Below are positions 7,501 through 14,560 of a DNA stretch of 33,044 nt, one piece after another. The translations under genes and the position numbers were made by a program. The DNA lies in assembly GCA_018823795.1 (NCBI GenBank), contig JAHJGZ010000174.1, positions 1-33,044 of the forward strand, in the 5' to 3' direction. Position 1 is the first letter of the stretch. Each line of letters starts with the position of its first letter. This stretch comes from Candidatus Omnitrophota bacterium. Its GTDB lineage: Bacteria; Omnitrophota; Omnitrophia; JAHJGZ01. The notes under the pieces are model-generated. The model did not search any database and was not told the origin of the DNA. It saw only the letters and a program-made list of their open reading frames with translations.

Positions 7501-9630
7501 TTAACTAGCGCCATCTCCCCACGCTTTATCTAACGACGGTATTAACTCGCGCGCAAATTTATCGTGGTCAACAATACTTCCATACACATACACATTGATT
7601 GTTCTTGAGCCCCCACCTTCTTCTTCCCACTGCGGAGTTTGTGGCTCTGAATATGAATATCCCCCGGCTGCTGCAACCCCACCCCCGGCTGAAACTGCTG
7701 GCTGTGTCATCTGTTTTATTGCCATTGCCGCCGTAGCCGCCGCCATTGCATATCCCCAAGCCAGATATTTAGAGGCAAGCGCCTGTCCCACGGGTGGCGG
7801 AATAGTAGCAAGAGCCAATGCCGCCGCTTTATGCGCATTGATTATAATACTCGCTACCGCGGCCGCTTTTTCTATGGCGAAAAGCGCTTTGCTATTATCA
7901 TCCGCGAAAGTAGCCAGCATCCCCAAAATACCCATAGTCATATTTACATTGTTTTGATACATATCAAGTTTTTGTGCCTGCATTAAACCCGTCATTTGAA
8001 GGTCTCTTGCAAGACCTTCCTGCTTAATGGCGTATAACTCGAACTGCTTTGCCTTCTCCATTTCTAATTCTGTCTGGTTGTTTTCTATCATCATATCCCG
8101 GATAACCTGAAACTGTTCCTGTATCGTCTCAATGCGTTGCTGATAGAAATTTGTCAGTTGTTCCATTTGTGCGGAATAAGGATCATAACCCATAGCCACA
8201 TCAGACATTCCTTTAAACCCGGACATTGCCATGCCGCCGAATTTGCCTAAATCATCGCCAGCCAGATTCGCAGAGTCCATCATTAACCGCCATGTGTCGG
8301 AATAGAACTCTTTTTGAATGCTTCGTAATTCTTTATTGAGTTTCAAAATTTCTTCGCATACCTTTTTTTCGCTGTCTAAAAGTTTGAGCCATTTCTCCTC
8401 GTTTCTAACATTCTCCTCGTCGGGAGGCAGAGCAGCCTTCAGTTCTTTAATTTTTGCGATTGCCTCGTCTAATGATTTTTTAGAATTGGAATTAAATTCA
8501 ATAAAACTTTTCTGTAATTGTGTTAATTTTTCATCTGCATCAAGAGTGGCATTCATCTGTTTTTGTAATTGCTCTAAATTAAAAGCAACAAAATCTTTTT
8601 GTTCCTGCCAACCGGGAAGCATTTTAACAAGTCCAAAAGAGGTTATTTCCCTTAACTTTATTTGGGCTTCCTGAAGTTTTAGAATTCCCCATAGAACACC
8701 CTGCACTGCTAATTTTGAGAAGTTCCAAGAGCGGATAAAAAACGGGAAGAAATGAGCTCCGGACCAAGTTATCAAATCGGATAATCCTCTGCCGAGAGAT
8801 GTTCCGATATCGGCTAGTTCGGGAGCATTCGCTTTCACCCAGCCAACAATAGCATTTATAAGCGGTAACATTTCCGTTACCATCCTACGACCAAATCCCC
8901 TTACCGCTTCTTGTATGAAAGTAATTTTATCCGCAACCAATTTCATCCCTATAACCGTATCTCCCGACAAAATCGCGCCTGTCTTTTCAGCTTCAATTCC
9001 CATTTCTTCTAAATACTGCCTGCCTAATTTCATAAATGGCATTGCTTCAGCTCCGCGACGCCCTAACAGCGCCATAGCAATAGCCAATTTTTCTGTATCG
9101 CTTGCGCCATTGCCAGCCATGAACGTGGACATCTCCATGAACACGTCGTAGGTGGTTTTTAATTTTCCCTTGGCATCGAGAACGGAAATTCCCATCTTGT
9201 CAAATTCACGCTTATAGGTGAGCATCCCTTCGCCGGCATAAGCCATGTATTTTGTAAGAATGGGGAATATTTTCGACAGGGATTCGACTTCAAGATGTTC
9301 CTGTTTTGCCGCATACTGTAATTTTTGAATCTGGTCTGCGGCAAGCCCCGTCTGTTTTGCAAATTTGTCTATTTCTAATCCCGCCTGAAACGACGAGGTA
9401 AACATTTCTTTAAACGCCTGAACCACTTTGCGCGCCATCATTATAGCCGCCGCTACAACGGCAACCTTCATAACATTGGCAACAGACAGCCATTGTTTCT
9501 TCATTCGCTCTGAAACGCTATCAGATGCCTTACCGGTCGTTTTTAATCCGCCCTGAACATTCTTGCCAACGGCAGTTGCCTTATCTTCGGCTGAATATAC
9601 GACCTTTACTTCGCCGCTTACTTTCGCCAT
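7501..9630 (-). CDS. Tail tape measure protein
   Basis: A 709-residue protein that sets tail length. The N-terminus is basic and helical (VYSAEDKATAVGKNVQGG, SVANVMKVAVVAAAIMMARKVV near 50-70, a hydrophobic span). Then come typical tape measure segments (FAKQTGLAADQIQKLQYAAKQ, AIAMALLGRRGAEAMPFMK), a long coiled-coil centre, and an Ala-rich hydrophobic region near 610-660 (AAALALATIPPPVGQALASKYL). The C-terminus has Gly-rich loops and ends VDHDKFARELIPSLDKAWG, the lambda-like end. At roughly 0.15 nm per residue a tail near 100 nm would follow. The start overlaps the frameshift product. Confidence 0.9.
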   Translation of the reverse strand: MAKVSGEVKVVYSAEDKATAVGKNVQGGLKTTGKASDSVSERMKKQWLSVANVMKVAVVAAAIMMARKVVQAFKEMFTSSFQAGLEIDKFAKQTGLAADQIQKLQYAAKQEHLEVESLSKIFPILTKYMAYAGEGMLTYKREFDKMGISVLDAKGKLKTTYDVFMEMSTFMAGNGASDTEKLAIAMALLGRRGAEAMPFMKLGRQYLEEMGIEAEKTGAILSGDTVIGMKLVADKITFIQEAVRGFGRRMVTEMLPLINAIVGWVKANAPELADIGTSLGRGLSDLITWSGAHFFPFFIRSWNFSKLAVQGVLWGILKLQEAQIKLREITSFGLVKMLPGWQEQKDFVAFNLEQLQKQMNATLDADEKLTQLQKSFIEFNSNSKKSLDEAIAKIKELKAALPPDEENVRNEEKWLKLLDSEKKVCEEILKLNKELRSIQKEFYSDTWRLMMDSANLAGDDLGKFGGMAMSGFKGMSDVAMGYDPYSAQMEQLTNFYQQRIETIQEQFQVIRDMMIENNQTELEMEKAKQFELYAIKQEGLARDLQMTGLMQAQKLDMYQNNVNMTMGILGMLATFADDNSKALFAIEKAAAVASIIINAHKAAALALATIPPPVGQALASKYLAWGYAMAAATAAMAIKQMTQPAVSAGGGVAAAGGYSYSEPQTPQWEEEGGGSRTINVYVYGSIVDHDKFARELIPSLDKAWGDGAS

Positions 9631-10272
9631 GATATTCTATTTCCTTTATCGTGCTTTTATTTTTCTCTTTTGAATCTTCCATTACCAATTTTTGCCAAAA
9701 TGTTTTCACCATACCCAAGAGAATCCATTGCTCGTCCGTTAATTCGTTTCTTCCGACAGGACACCCCGCTTCGATGAGATTTAAATAGTGGAATAGATGA
9801 AAGATAATAGGATTTTCTATTTGCGTAGAATGGGGACAGTTCGGGCATATTTCCTCCTCAACAAACTTTGCATTATTCTCATCATACGCATCACACTCCG
9901 AACAGTCTGGGACCTTGCTCTGGGAGAAAAGAACAGAGAGATCCCTTTTCAGTTTTTTAGTGATACCGATTGAGTTTCAAAAGCTTCAAGGATGATAGTA
10001 GTCTTCCAATTCGAAGGAATTTTATCCTTATTCTCGGGTGCAATAGGACTGCCGTCGTTATCTTCGAGATTCTCAACTTTTATAAGTAAAAGGTCGAAGA
10101 AGTCGGCTCTTGACTCGGCGCTTTTATCGTCGATACTCTTACCGCGCCTCATTGAATATCTGCCGTTTAGGAATTTGTTTAACTCTGCGTTCGTTGGTTC
10201 GCGAAACGTAAAAGAAACTTCTTCGTCGCCTACAAGCAACCCCACCTTTATATCAGAACCTAATTTAACCAT
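9581..10272 (-). CDS. Tail assembly chaperone frameshift product (gpGT-like) with zinc motif
   Basis: Join of 10272-9952 with the -1 frame, ending at TAA 9581. Total about 230 residues: the 107-residue chaperone plus a 123-residue extension starting LKRDLSVLFSQSK. The extension has CSEC (124-127) and CPNC (143-146), a zinc-binding pair 15 residues apart, then a helical part (NPIIFHLFHYLNLIEAGCP, LTDEQWILLGMVKTFWQKLV). It overlaps the tape measure start by 50 bases. The T part of gpGT recruits tube protein to the tape measure in lambda. A 63-codon ATG frame at 9657-9848 is a shadow of this extension and is not a separate gene. Confidence 0.8.
9949..10272 (-). CDS. Tail assembly chaperone, short form (gpG-like)
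   Basis: A 107-residue protein between tube and tape-measure genes, the position of lambda gpG. It opens with a beta hairpin (IKVGLLVGDEEVSFTFREPTNAELNKFL) and then helices (SRADFFDLLLIKVENLED), ending ETQSVSLKN. The mRNA ends in a frameshift signal (separate entry) from which the longer gpGT form is made. Gene G proteins coat the tape measure while the tube assembles. Ribosome site CGGAGGTG before ATG 10272. Confidence 0.8.
   Translation of the reverse strand: MVKLGSDIKVGLLVGDEEVSFTFREPTNAELNKFLNGRYSMRRGKSIDDKSAESRADFFDLLLIKVENLEDNDGSPIAPENKDKIPSNWKTTIILEAFETQSVSLKN
9952..9958 (-). promoter_or_regulatory. -1 programmed frameshift slippery site
   Basis: The heptamer AAAAAAC lies in the correct phase (A AAA AAC) as the last two sense codons before the TGA of the chaperone gene. 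Its X XXY YYZ form allows both tRNAs to slip back one base. Past it, the -1 frame is open for 123 codons. The site and phase are seen directly; slippage frequency is inferred from the gpG/gpGT system known in lambda (there GGGAAAG). Confidence 0.85.
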
Positions 10273-10308
10273 TTAACACCTCCGTTTAATAAAATAACGT
10301 TAATACTA

Positions 10309-10372
10309 CTAACGGTTTTCGGTATTCGAAAATCGATAACCGTATTATCTTTACGTCTCTTTCTTTAGCGCT
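10309..10372 (-). repeat. Intergenic repeat family B, copy 3
   Basis: After the tail tube stop, minus-strand GAGACGTAAAGATAATACGG, TTATCG and ATACCGAAAACCG match the other copies and are again followed by AACGTTATTT upstream of the next gene. Confidence 0.65.
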
Positions 10373-10374
10373 CA

Positions 10375-11433
10375 CTATCCAAGATATTCCGGCACTGCGT
10401 TATATCCTTCTATAATCACCGCATCGTTTATCCCGTCATTAAATACAGACATTTCAAAGTCGCAGGTCAAGGTATCTCCAGGACCGCCTTGAGGAAGTGG
10501 AGCCTTAGACAACCGCAGTTTCGGAATTATCAGATGGAATCCGAACTTTTTAGCGCCCGCTTCAATCTCTGCGCCCGCCAAGTCAAATTCAATCGCTACA
10601 ATTGTTTGGTTTAGATATAAATCAAGGTCGTCCTGGCTGCCGAATAACAGCGAGATTGTTAAGTCGGAAGAACGCCGTCCGTAATCTGCATCTTGCAGAA
10701 CGCCTGCGCCGCCTGCGCCGACTTGCTCTTCAAGGTTATTGTTCCAGTTGAAATTAAAACTCTTAAATCGCACGCCTAAATCCGACGGAGTTCCGGACGA
10801 TATATTCTGCGTACCCTGTGTTAAAGAGGCGCCTATCTCAATAGTTGCTCCGGATTCAAGCCAAATTTTCATACTATTGACTTTTAGCCAGCTTTCAGCA
10901 ATTGCGGCGGCAAATTCTGTTGACGAAATAGCCCTGCTTCCTGCTCCTATTAAAGCCGCTTCAAGTGAGACCAAACCACCTGCTTCCCCCGAAATTTTGA
11001 GCGTGTTGCCCTTTATTCCATCAAACTTATACTGAATAGCGCCCTTGAGATGTTCAATGGAAATAGACGGCAGTGCATCGCCAATTGGCGCCGGGACAAT
11101 CTTGTGGGAATAGGCATCAAATGCGCCGTCTTTAGTGGTGGTTATTTTACCCAGCACAAGAGCCGCTAATCCTATTAAACTGTTGGGTTTTGCTTTGGGC
11201 TCGGTGTATGTTAAATTTACCCGCTGTTCAATAATTTCCTGATCGGAGCCATGCTCAAGACCAGATACCTCATCCCTATCGTGGGTTACTACATCAGGGA
11301 ACTCTGTAGTTAACTCAAAGCCCTTCATGCTGCAGGCGTTTGCATCTATCATCGTAACGCCTGCGTTGTATGTTGCCTCTTTTGTAAATAACGATAACAT
11401 TAACGATTGCAGCCAACCTTTTTTCGTAATCAT
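10375..11433 (-). CDS. Major tail tube protein
   Basis: A 352-residue protein of the phage tail tube class: KEATYNAGVTMIDANACSM near the start, then FELTTEFPDVVTHDRDEVSG (typical of this family's first insert), QRVNLTYTEPKAKPNSLIGLAAL, YSHKIVPAP, YKFDGIKGNTLKISGEAGG, FNFNWNNNLEEQ near 230, and LTCDFEMSVFNDGIND near the C-terminus. It polymerises into hexameric rings around the tape measure. It is longer than lambda gpV (246) but normal for this subgroup. Ribosome site AAAGGAG before ATG. Confidence 0.82.
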   Translation of the reverse strand: MITKKGWLQSLMLSLFTKEATYNAGVTMIDANACSMKGFELTTEFPDVVTHDRDEVSGLEHGSDQEIIEQRVNLTYTEPKAKPNSLIGLAALVLGKITTTKDGAFDAYSHKIVPAPIGDALPSISIEHLKGAIQYKFDGIKGNTLKISGEAGGLVSLEAALIGAGSRAISSTEFAAAIAESWLKVNSMKIWLESGATIEIGASLTQGTQNISSGTPSDLGVRFKSFNFNWNNNLEEQVGAGGAGVLQDADYGRRSSDLTISLLFGSQDDLDLYLNQTIVAIEFDLAGAEIEAGAKKFGFHLIIPKLRLSKAPLPQGGPGDTLTCDFEMSVFNDGINDAVIIEGYNAVPEYLG

Positions 11434-11436
11434 TTT

Positions 11437-11673
11437 TTACTCCTTTTCCCGGGTGCCAATGCGCCCCCTTTTTATTATCTTTTTTATTTTTCTCTTGCCC
11501 CGTTTTCCCGACATTATTTCAGGGTCGGACATTGCGGGGTCTGCCGAAATGTTTATTTTTATTTCAACCGGCGTAAAAAAGCGCGGGTTATAAATGTCTC
11601 TTTCGTATTCTTTCCCCTTCTCAAATTTTCTGCCCAGCGGTTTTTCGTGGCTTAAAATACATTTAACTTTCAT
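11437..11673 (-). CDS. Small basic hypothetical protein before the tail tube gene
   Basis: A 78-residue protein starting MKVKCILSHEKPLGRKFEKGKEY, a folded N-terminal module similar in style to the start of the Lys/Glu-rich head protein at 14020. The C-terminus is a run of basic residues (GKRGKRKIKKIIKRGRIG). Ribosome site AAAGGA lies before ATG 11673, inside the tail of an inverted-repeat element. Role unknown. Confidence 0.55.
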   Translation of the reverse strand: MKVKCILSHEKPLGRKFEKGKEYERDIYNPRFFTPVEIKINISADPAMSDPEIMSGKRGKRKIKKIIKRGRIGTREKE

Positions 11674-11692
11674 AGTTTGTATGTCCTTTCAT

Positions 11693-11727
11693 CCCCCCTA
11701 GTTTTCAAAAGAAAACTAACAGGGGGG
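11693..11727 (-). repeat. Inverted-repeat element family C, copy 2
   Basis: ATATCCCCCCTGTTAGTTTTC ... GAAAACTAGGGGGGATG on the minus strand, same arms as copy 1 with a different loop. A further hairpin (AACCCCTAATTTTAGGGG) lies immediately beside it at 11735-11758 after the tail terminator stop. Confidence 0.65.
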
Positions 11728-11754
11728 ATATAACTACCCCCCTAAAATTAGGGG

Positions 11755-12204
11755 TTAGTTATACGCATTAAACGGCTCGGTTGTATATGATACGTGATAC
11801 GGTTTTACCGCAACCGAGAAAAATTTATTTGCCTGGTCCGTTCCTATCCCGCCTCCAGGAGCCGGCACGGTATCTTCGGCTAATCCGCCCCATGTCCGGT
11901 CAACGCTACCCATTACCTTGTTAATATCCGCAATAATTGTTCGCGCCTGCGCTACAGCATCCGCGCCTTTTGTAAAAATAAATAATTCTATTAAAAGTGT
12001 ATGTTCATGTGCGCCGACAGTTATAATTTCTTCCGGGAATGTATCGCGCAGGATTATGCCCGGCATTTCGGATTCTTCGAGCGGATTGTCTCGCCACTCG
12101 AATACATTACTGCCGACATTTGTTTCGTATCCATTGGCAACAGAAATCGTCCGCAGTTTTGAAAGTATCGCAGTAATAATCTTCTGCCATTTATTTGTCG
12201 GCAT
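11755..12204 (-). CDS. Tail terminator / tail completion protein
   Basis: A 149-residue protein in the gpU position: MPTNKWQKIITAILSKLRTI, then NPLEESEMPGIILRDTFPEE, then HTLLIELFIFTKGADAVAQARTIIADINKVMG, and a beta C-terminus (FFSVAVKPYHVSYTTE). This order (helix, proline-rich loop, strands with 'E-F---G-DA-AQAR--I-DI') is typical of minor-tail terminator proteins that cap the tail tube and bind the neck. The gene precedes the tube gene as expected. Confidence 0.75.
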   Translation of the reverse strand: MPTNKWQKIITAILSKLRTISVANGYETNVGSNVFEWRDNPLEESEMPGIILRDTFPEEIITVGAHEHTLLIELFIFTKGADAVAQARTIIADINKVMGSVDRTWGGLAEDTVPAPGGGIGTDQANKFFSVAVKPYHVSYTTEPFNAYN

Positions 12205-12373
12205 TTATTTTTTTCTCCTCTGGGCTAATATCAAGATTTTTTCCGATAGGAAAGTTGGTAGAAATAAATAGTGGTTCCCCACAATTAGGACAAAAACGAT
12301 GCCACGTCTTAGTTACAAGAAGTTTTTTAGGAATTTGGAATTTCTTCTTTTTCGTTTTCTTATTTATTGGCAT
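12191..12373 (-). CDS. 60-residue single-knuckle zinc-type protein
   Basis: A small basic protein with one CPNC pair (FCPNCGEPLF), a Lys-rich N-terminus (MPINKKTKKKKFQIPKKLL) and an acidic end. One knuckle cannot hold zinc alone, so a dimer or partner would be needed. It sits between the neck joiner and tail terminator and overlaps the latter by 14 bases. Function unknown. Confidence 0.5.
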   Translation of the reverse strand: MPINKKTKKKKFQIPKKLLVTKTWHRFCPNCGEPLFISTNFPIGKNLDISPEEKKINADK

Positions 12374-12374
12374 A

Positions 12375-12674
12375 TTAGTCCTTACTTAAAATAAGCGTTG
12401 TCAGCCCGGTTCCGTCGGGCTGCCTTTCTTTCACTTTGTATTCTACTGCGTTAATTGTAATCACAGCATTTAAACCTACTGTTGCAACATCCGCTGATTT
12501 GCATATTACCTGCGGGCCCGAGGATGCAATTTGGCCGTCCTGTATATTAAGAGCCCTAAATTCGTCATCAAAGATTCCTTTTATTTTTGCTCCGCCAGTG
12601 AGTGTAACTTCAACGGCAAATTCATTCGTATTGATAAATACATCCAGATCAGTAATGGTGTCGTCTTTAAACAT
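12375..12674 (-). CDS. Head-tail joining protein, gpFII-like
   Basis: 99 residues from ATG 12674 (MFKDDTITDLDVFINTNEF). A longer frame to 12716 only adds codons from an intergenic repeat and is rejected. The pattern 'FINTNEFAVEVTLTGGAKIKGIFDDEF ... GPQVICKSADV ... VITINAVEYKV ... DGTGLTTLIL' matches gpFII-type head completion proteins, small beta barrels that seal the neck and receive the tail. Its position after head genes and before the tail terminator agrees with lambda order. Confidence 0.8.
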   Translation of the reverse strand: MFKDDTITDLDVFINTNEFAVEVTLTGGAKIKGIFDDEFRALNIQDGQIASSGPQVICKSADVATVGLNAVITINAVEYKVKERQPDGTGLTTLILSKD

Positions 12675-12675
12675 T

Positions 12676-12738
12676 TCGTAATCCGTAATCCGTAAAGAGT
12701 AATTACCATTTACCAATTACGCTTTACCGTTTACGTTT
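12676..12738 (-). repeat. Intergenic repeat family A, copy 3
   Basis: Minus-strand words ACGGTAAAGCGTAATTGG, TAAATGGTAATTACTC and TTTACGGATTACGGATTACG end just before the ATG of the head-tail joiner at 12674. Part of it is in frame with that gene and produces a false longer start. Confidence 0.7.
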
Positions 12739-12741
12739 TTT

Positions 12742-13596
12742 TTATTCGGGATACTTTTGCGCGCCGATCATAATCAGGCAGGTTGCGCCTGCGTTTGCGC
12801 CTGCATTAGTTTCTGCAACAGCCCTGATATATGCCTTCATATTGTCTATGTTCAGGACAATATCTTCGGTGGCGGCTTCGTTCTCCACTGTGGTAAACGC
12901 CCCGCCGACAATATCAGTAAAATTATATTCCCAGTTTGCAAACCAGAATGATTTTGTGGTTGTTCCCGACTGCCAGGCATCCGTAAAGTGAATAAAATTT
13001 CCGCCGGAGGCAACCGTGTCTGTCTGCCATGATATGCAGTTGCTTCCGCTTTCGGTATAATCGCCTTCCAATATGACGAAATAATCTGTTACATCAGCCA
13101 AGTCAACCGGCGTGAGGAAAGTGAATTCCACGTTTTCGTAATCAGTGCCGATAGCTGTGCAAAGCACGTTCTCGGAAGTTCCTAATAAGGCATCCGGAGC
13201 ATCGGTGTCTTCGGTATAAAGTGAAACCTTGACTATTTTGCCTGCGGCAATTGTTCCTGTCCGCTTCAACGGCAGGATGATTTTCTTGACTTGCCTGTCT
13301 CCGTCTTGGGTGAATCTTGCGCCCAACTTTATATTGGTGTCCGCCCCGGAACGCAGAATTGTATCGCCCAAAGATGTTTCTGTTTCATATTTCCCGCCTT
13401 CGGCAATGGGGTCGGATTCCTGAAGTTTCACATCTACTTCATCCGAAGAACCCTGCGCTTCGGCATCTAAAAAAAACTTTGCCAAGCCGAGCCAAGGCCG
13501 TGTTTCAAAATCCACAGACGGAAATTTTGTTGACGCTGTTGCCCTTACCGTTGCAGGTAAAATACTTTGCACTACCGTTTTTCTTATAAATTCCAT
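12742..13596 (-). CDS. Decoration-type head protein with a large inserted beta domain
   Basis: A 284-residue protein. Its first 75 residues (DFETRPWLGLAKFFLDAEAQG, VDVKLQESDP) and last 60 (IVLNIDNMKAYIRAVAETNAG, LIMIGAQKYPE) resemble the 122-residue neighbour. Between them about residues 90-220 form an extra beta domain (QVKKIILPLKRTGTI, VKVSLYTEDTDAPDALLG, SWQTDTVASGGNFIHFTDAW, SFWFANWEYNF). I associate this pattern with 'choice-of-anchor R'-type surface domains, which are often carbohydrate-facing. It likely projects from the capsid or neck. Ribosome site GGAGG before ATG 13596. Confidence 0.65.
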   Translation of the reverse strand: MEFIRKTVVQSILPATVRATASTKFPSVDFETRPWLGLAKFFLDAEAQGSSDEVDVKLQESDPIAEGGKYETETSLGDTILRSGADTNIKLGARFTQDGDRQVKKIILPLKRTGTIAAGKIVKVSLYTEDTDAPDALLGTSENVLCTAIGTDYENVEFTFLTPVDLADVTDYFVILEGDYTESGSNCISWQTDTVASGGNFIHFTDAWQSGTTTKSFWFANWEYNFTDIVGGAFTTVENEAATEDIVLNIDNMKAYIRAVAETNAGANAGATCLIMIGAQKYPE

Positions 13597-13654
13597 AGCT
13601 TTTCCTCCGATTATTCCCCAACTCCTCGGGGACCATTAGTAATTACTGCTTTCT

Positions 13655-14023
13655 TTATCTGTATTTTTTGAATGCGATTACTCCGGCGTAAACCGTTGAT
13701 GCATTCGTTAAAACCACTCTGATATATTTTTTAAGTGAACTAATATCCACTTCCCAAACTGTGGTTGTCGCGGTAGCTGTTCCCGGTGTTACGGCAATAC
13801 TATTACCATCCGCATCTTGAGCGGCCGCCCAGCCGGAATCGTCATACGCCTGAACATCGTTATGTTGAAGCGTTGCTACAACTGACGCGCCTCCTTGGGT
13901 TATAACAACTATTTTTGCTTTGCCGTCATAATCTTTCACATCCACACCGGCAAGAGAAATAGACGCACTTCCCGTCCTGATACTTACTAAATCAACAATA
14001 GAATATTGAGTGATAGGGTTCAT
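13655..14023 (-). CDS. Decoration-type head protein, paralogue of the gene downstream
   Basis: A 122-residue beta-rich protein (IVVITQGGASVVATLQHNDVQAYDDSGW near the middle, VWEVDISSLKKYIRVVLTNASTV near the end). Both ends align by eye with the ends of the 284-residue protein encoded next, suggesting duplication. A discoidin- or galactose-binding-like sandwich is a reasonable guess for the fold. Start by ATGA overlap with the preceding gene, with GGAGG upstream. Location directly after the capsid gene suggests a capsid-surface or decoration role. Confidence 0.65.
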   Translation of the reverse strand: MNPITQYSIVDLVSIRTGSASISLAGVDVKDYDGKAKIVVITQGGASVVATLQHNDVQAYDDSGWAAAQDADGNSIAVTPGTATATTTVWEVDISSLKKYIRVVLTNASTVYAGVIAFKKYR

Positions 14024-14481
14024 TTCTTATTCCTCCCTCGTTTCTTTTTTTTAGTTTTCTTACCTCCCGCCTGCTCGCCCTTCGCCGAAGCCAAGGACTG
14101 CGAATCGGGCGGGGTTTCTGTTTTATTCTCGCCTTTGTTTGTCTCTTGCTCTCCCGGTGTTTCTTCTTTTTTGTCTGTATTTTTTTCTTCGGAAGATGCT
14201 GGGGGTGAAGTAATTTCTTTTTGTGGTTCACCAACGGGAGATGAAATTTTTTCCGCCACTACTTCTTTGGCGGATTGCTCTTCTTTTTTTTGTTTTGGGA
14301 TACTTTCGAGTGGTCCGGATAAGTCCTCTTTTTTTTGCTTTCCCGTGGTAGGGTTGATTTCCAGCGCCTTATTTGAAGATATAAGATACATGGCGGTCCT
14401 GTCATCAACATCGTAATCCTTGCCTTTGGCCGCAAAACTGCCTTTTATAAATGTATCTTTCAGTATCTTAACGCGCTTCAT
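14020..14481 (-). CDS. Lys/Glu-rich head protein, gpFI-like position
   Basis: A 153-residue protein. The first 45 residues form a small folded module (MKRVKILKDTFIKG, KDYDVDDRTAMYLIS) of a type found at the start of several short phage structural proteins. The rest is low-complexity: Lys, Glu, Pro, Ser and Thr, ending in a very basic KKTKKKKRGRNKK. Such unordered tails are common in head accessory proteins that interact with capsid interior DNA or terminase. Function is unproven. Ribosome site GGGAGGG before ATG 14481; stop overlaps the next start. Confidence 0.7.
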   Translation of the reverse strand: MKRVKILKDTFIKGSFAAKGKDYDVDDRTAMYLISSNKALEINPTTGKQKKEDLSGPLESIPKQKKEEQSAKEVVAEKISSPVGEPQKEITSPPASSEEKNTDKKEETPGEQETNKGENKTETPPDSQSLASAKGEQAGGKKTKKKKRGRNKK

Positions 14482-14502
14482 AATAGCCCTCCCGATTTTA
14501 TG

Positions 14503-14541
14503 GGTTAGGTGGGCGGGGTTTTTATGTCCCGCCCCCTAACC
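14503..14541 (-). terminator. Strong GC-rich hairpin after the capsid gene
   Basis: Directly downstream of the capsid stop, GGTTAGG-GGGCGGG pairs with CCCGCCC-A-CCTAACC: 14 base pairs with one bulge and a loop of about 10 bases. On the minus strand no T-run follows, so it is not a classic intrinsic terminator in the gene direction; on the plus strand the downstream arm is followed by a T-rich stretch. It may limit read-through or protect the 3' end of a capsid mRNA so that capsid outnumbers downstream proteins. Confidence 0.5.
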
Positions 14542-14560
14542 TTCTCTACTTATTTATTTT

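Noticed and set aside
7595-7957. 120-codon plus-strand frame in the tape measure gene
   Set aside because: Antisense of the Ala/Gly-rich tape measure end; no ribosome site.
9657-9848. 63-codon reading frame on the minus strand starting MPELSPFYANRK
   Set aside because: It overlaps the -1 frame of the chaperone extension, has an unlikely composition, and the extension frame shows zinc and helix patterns of a real protein.
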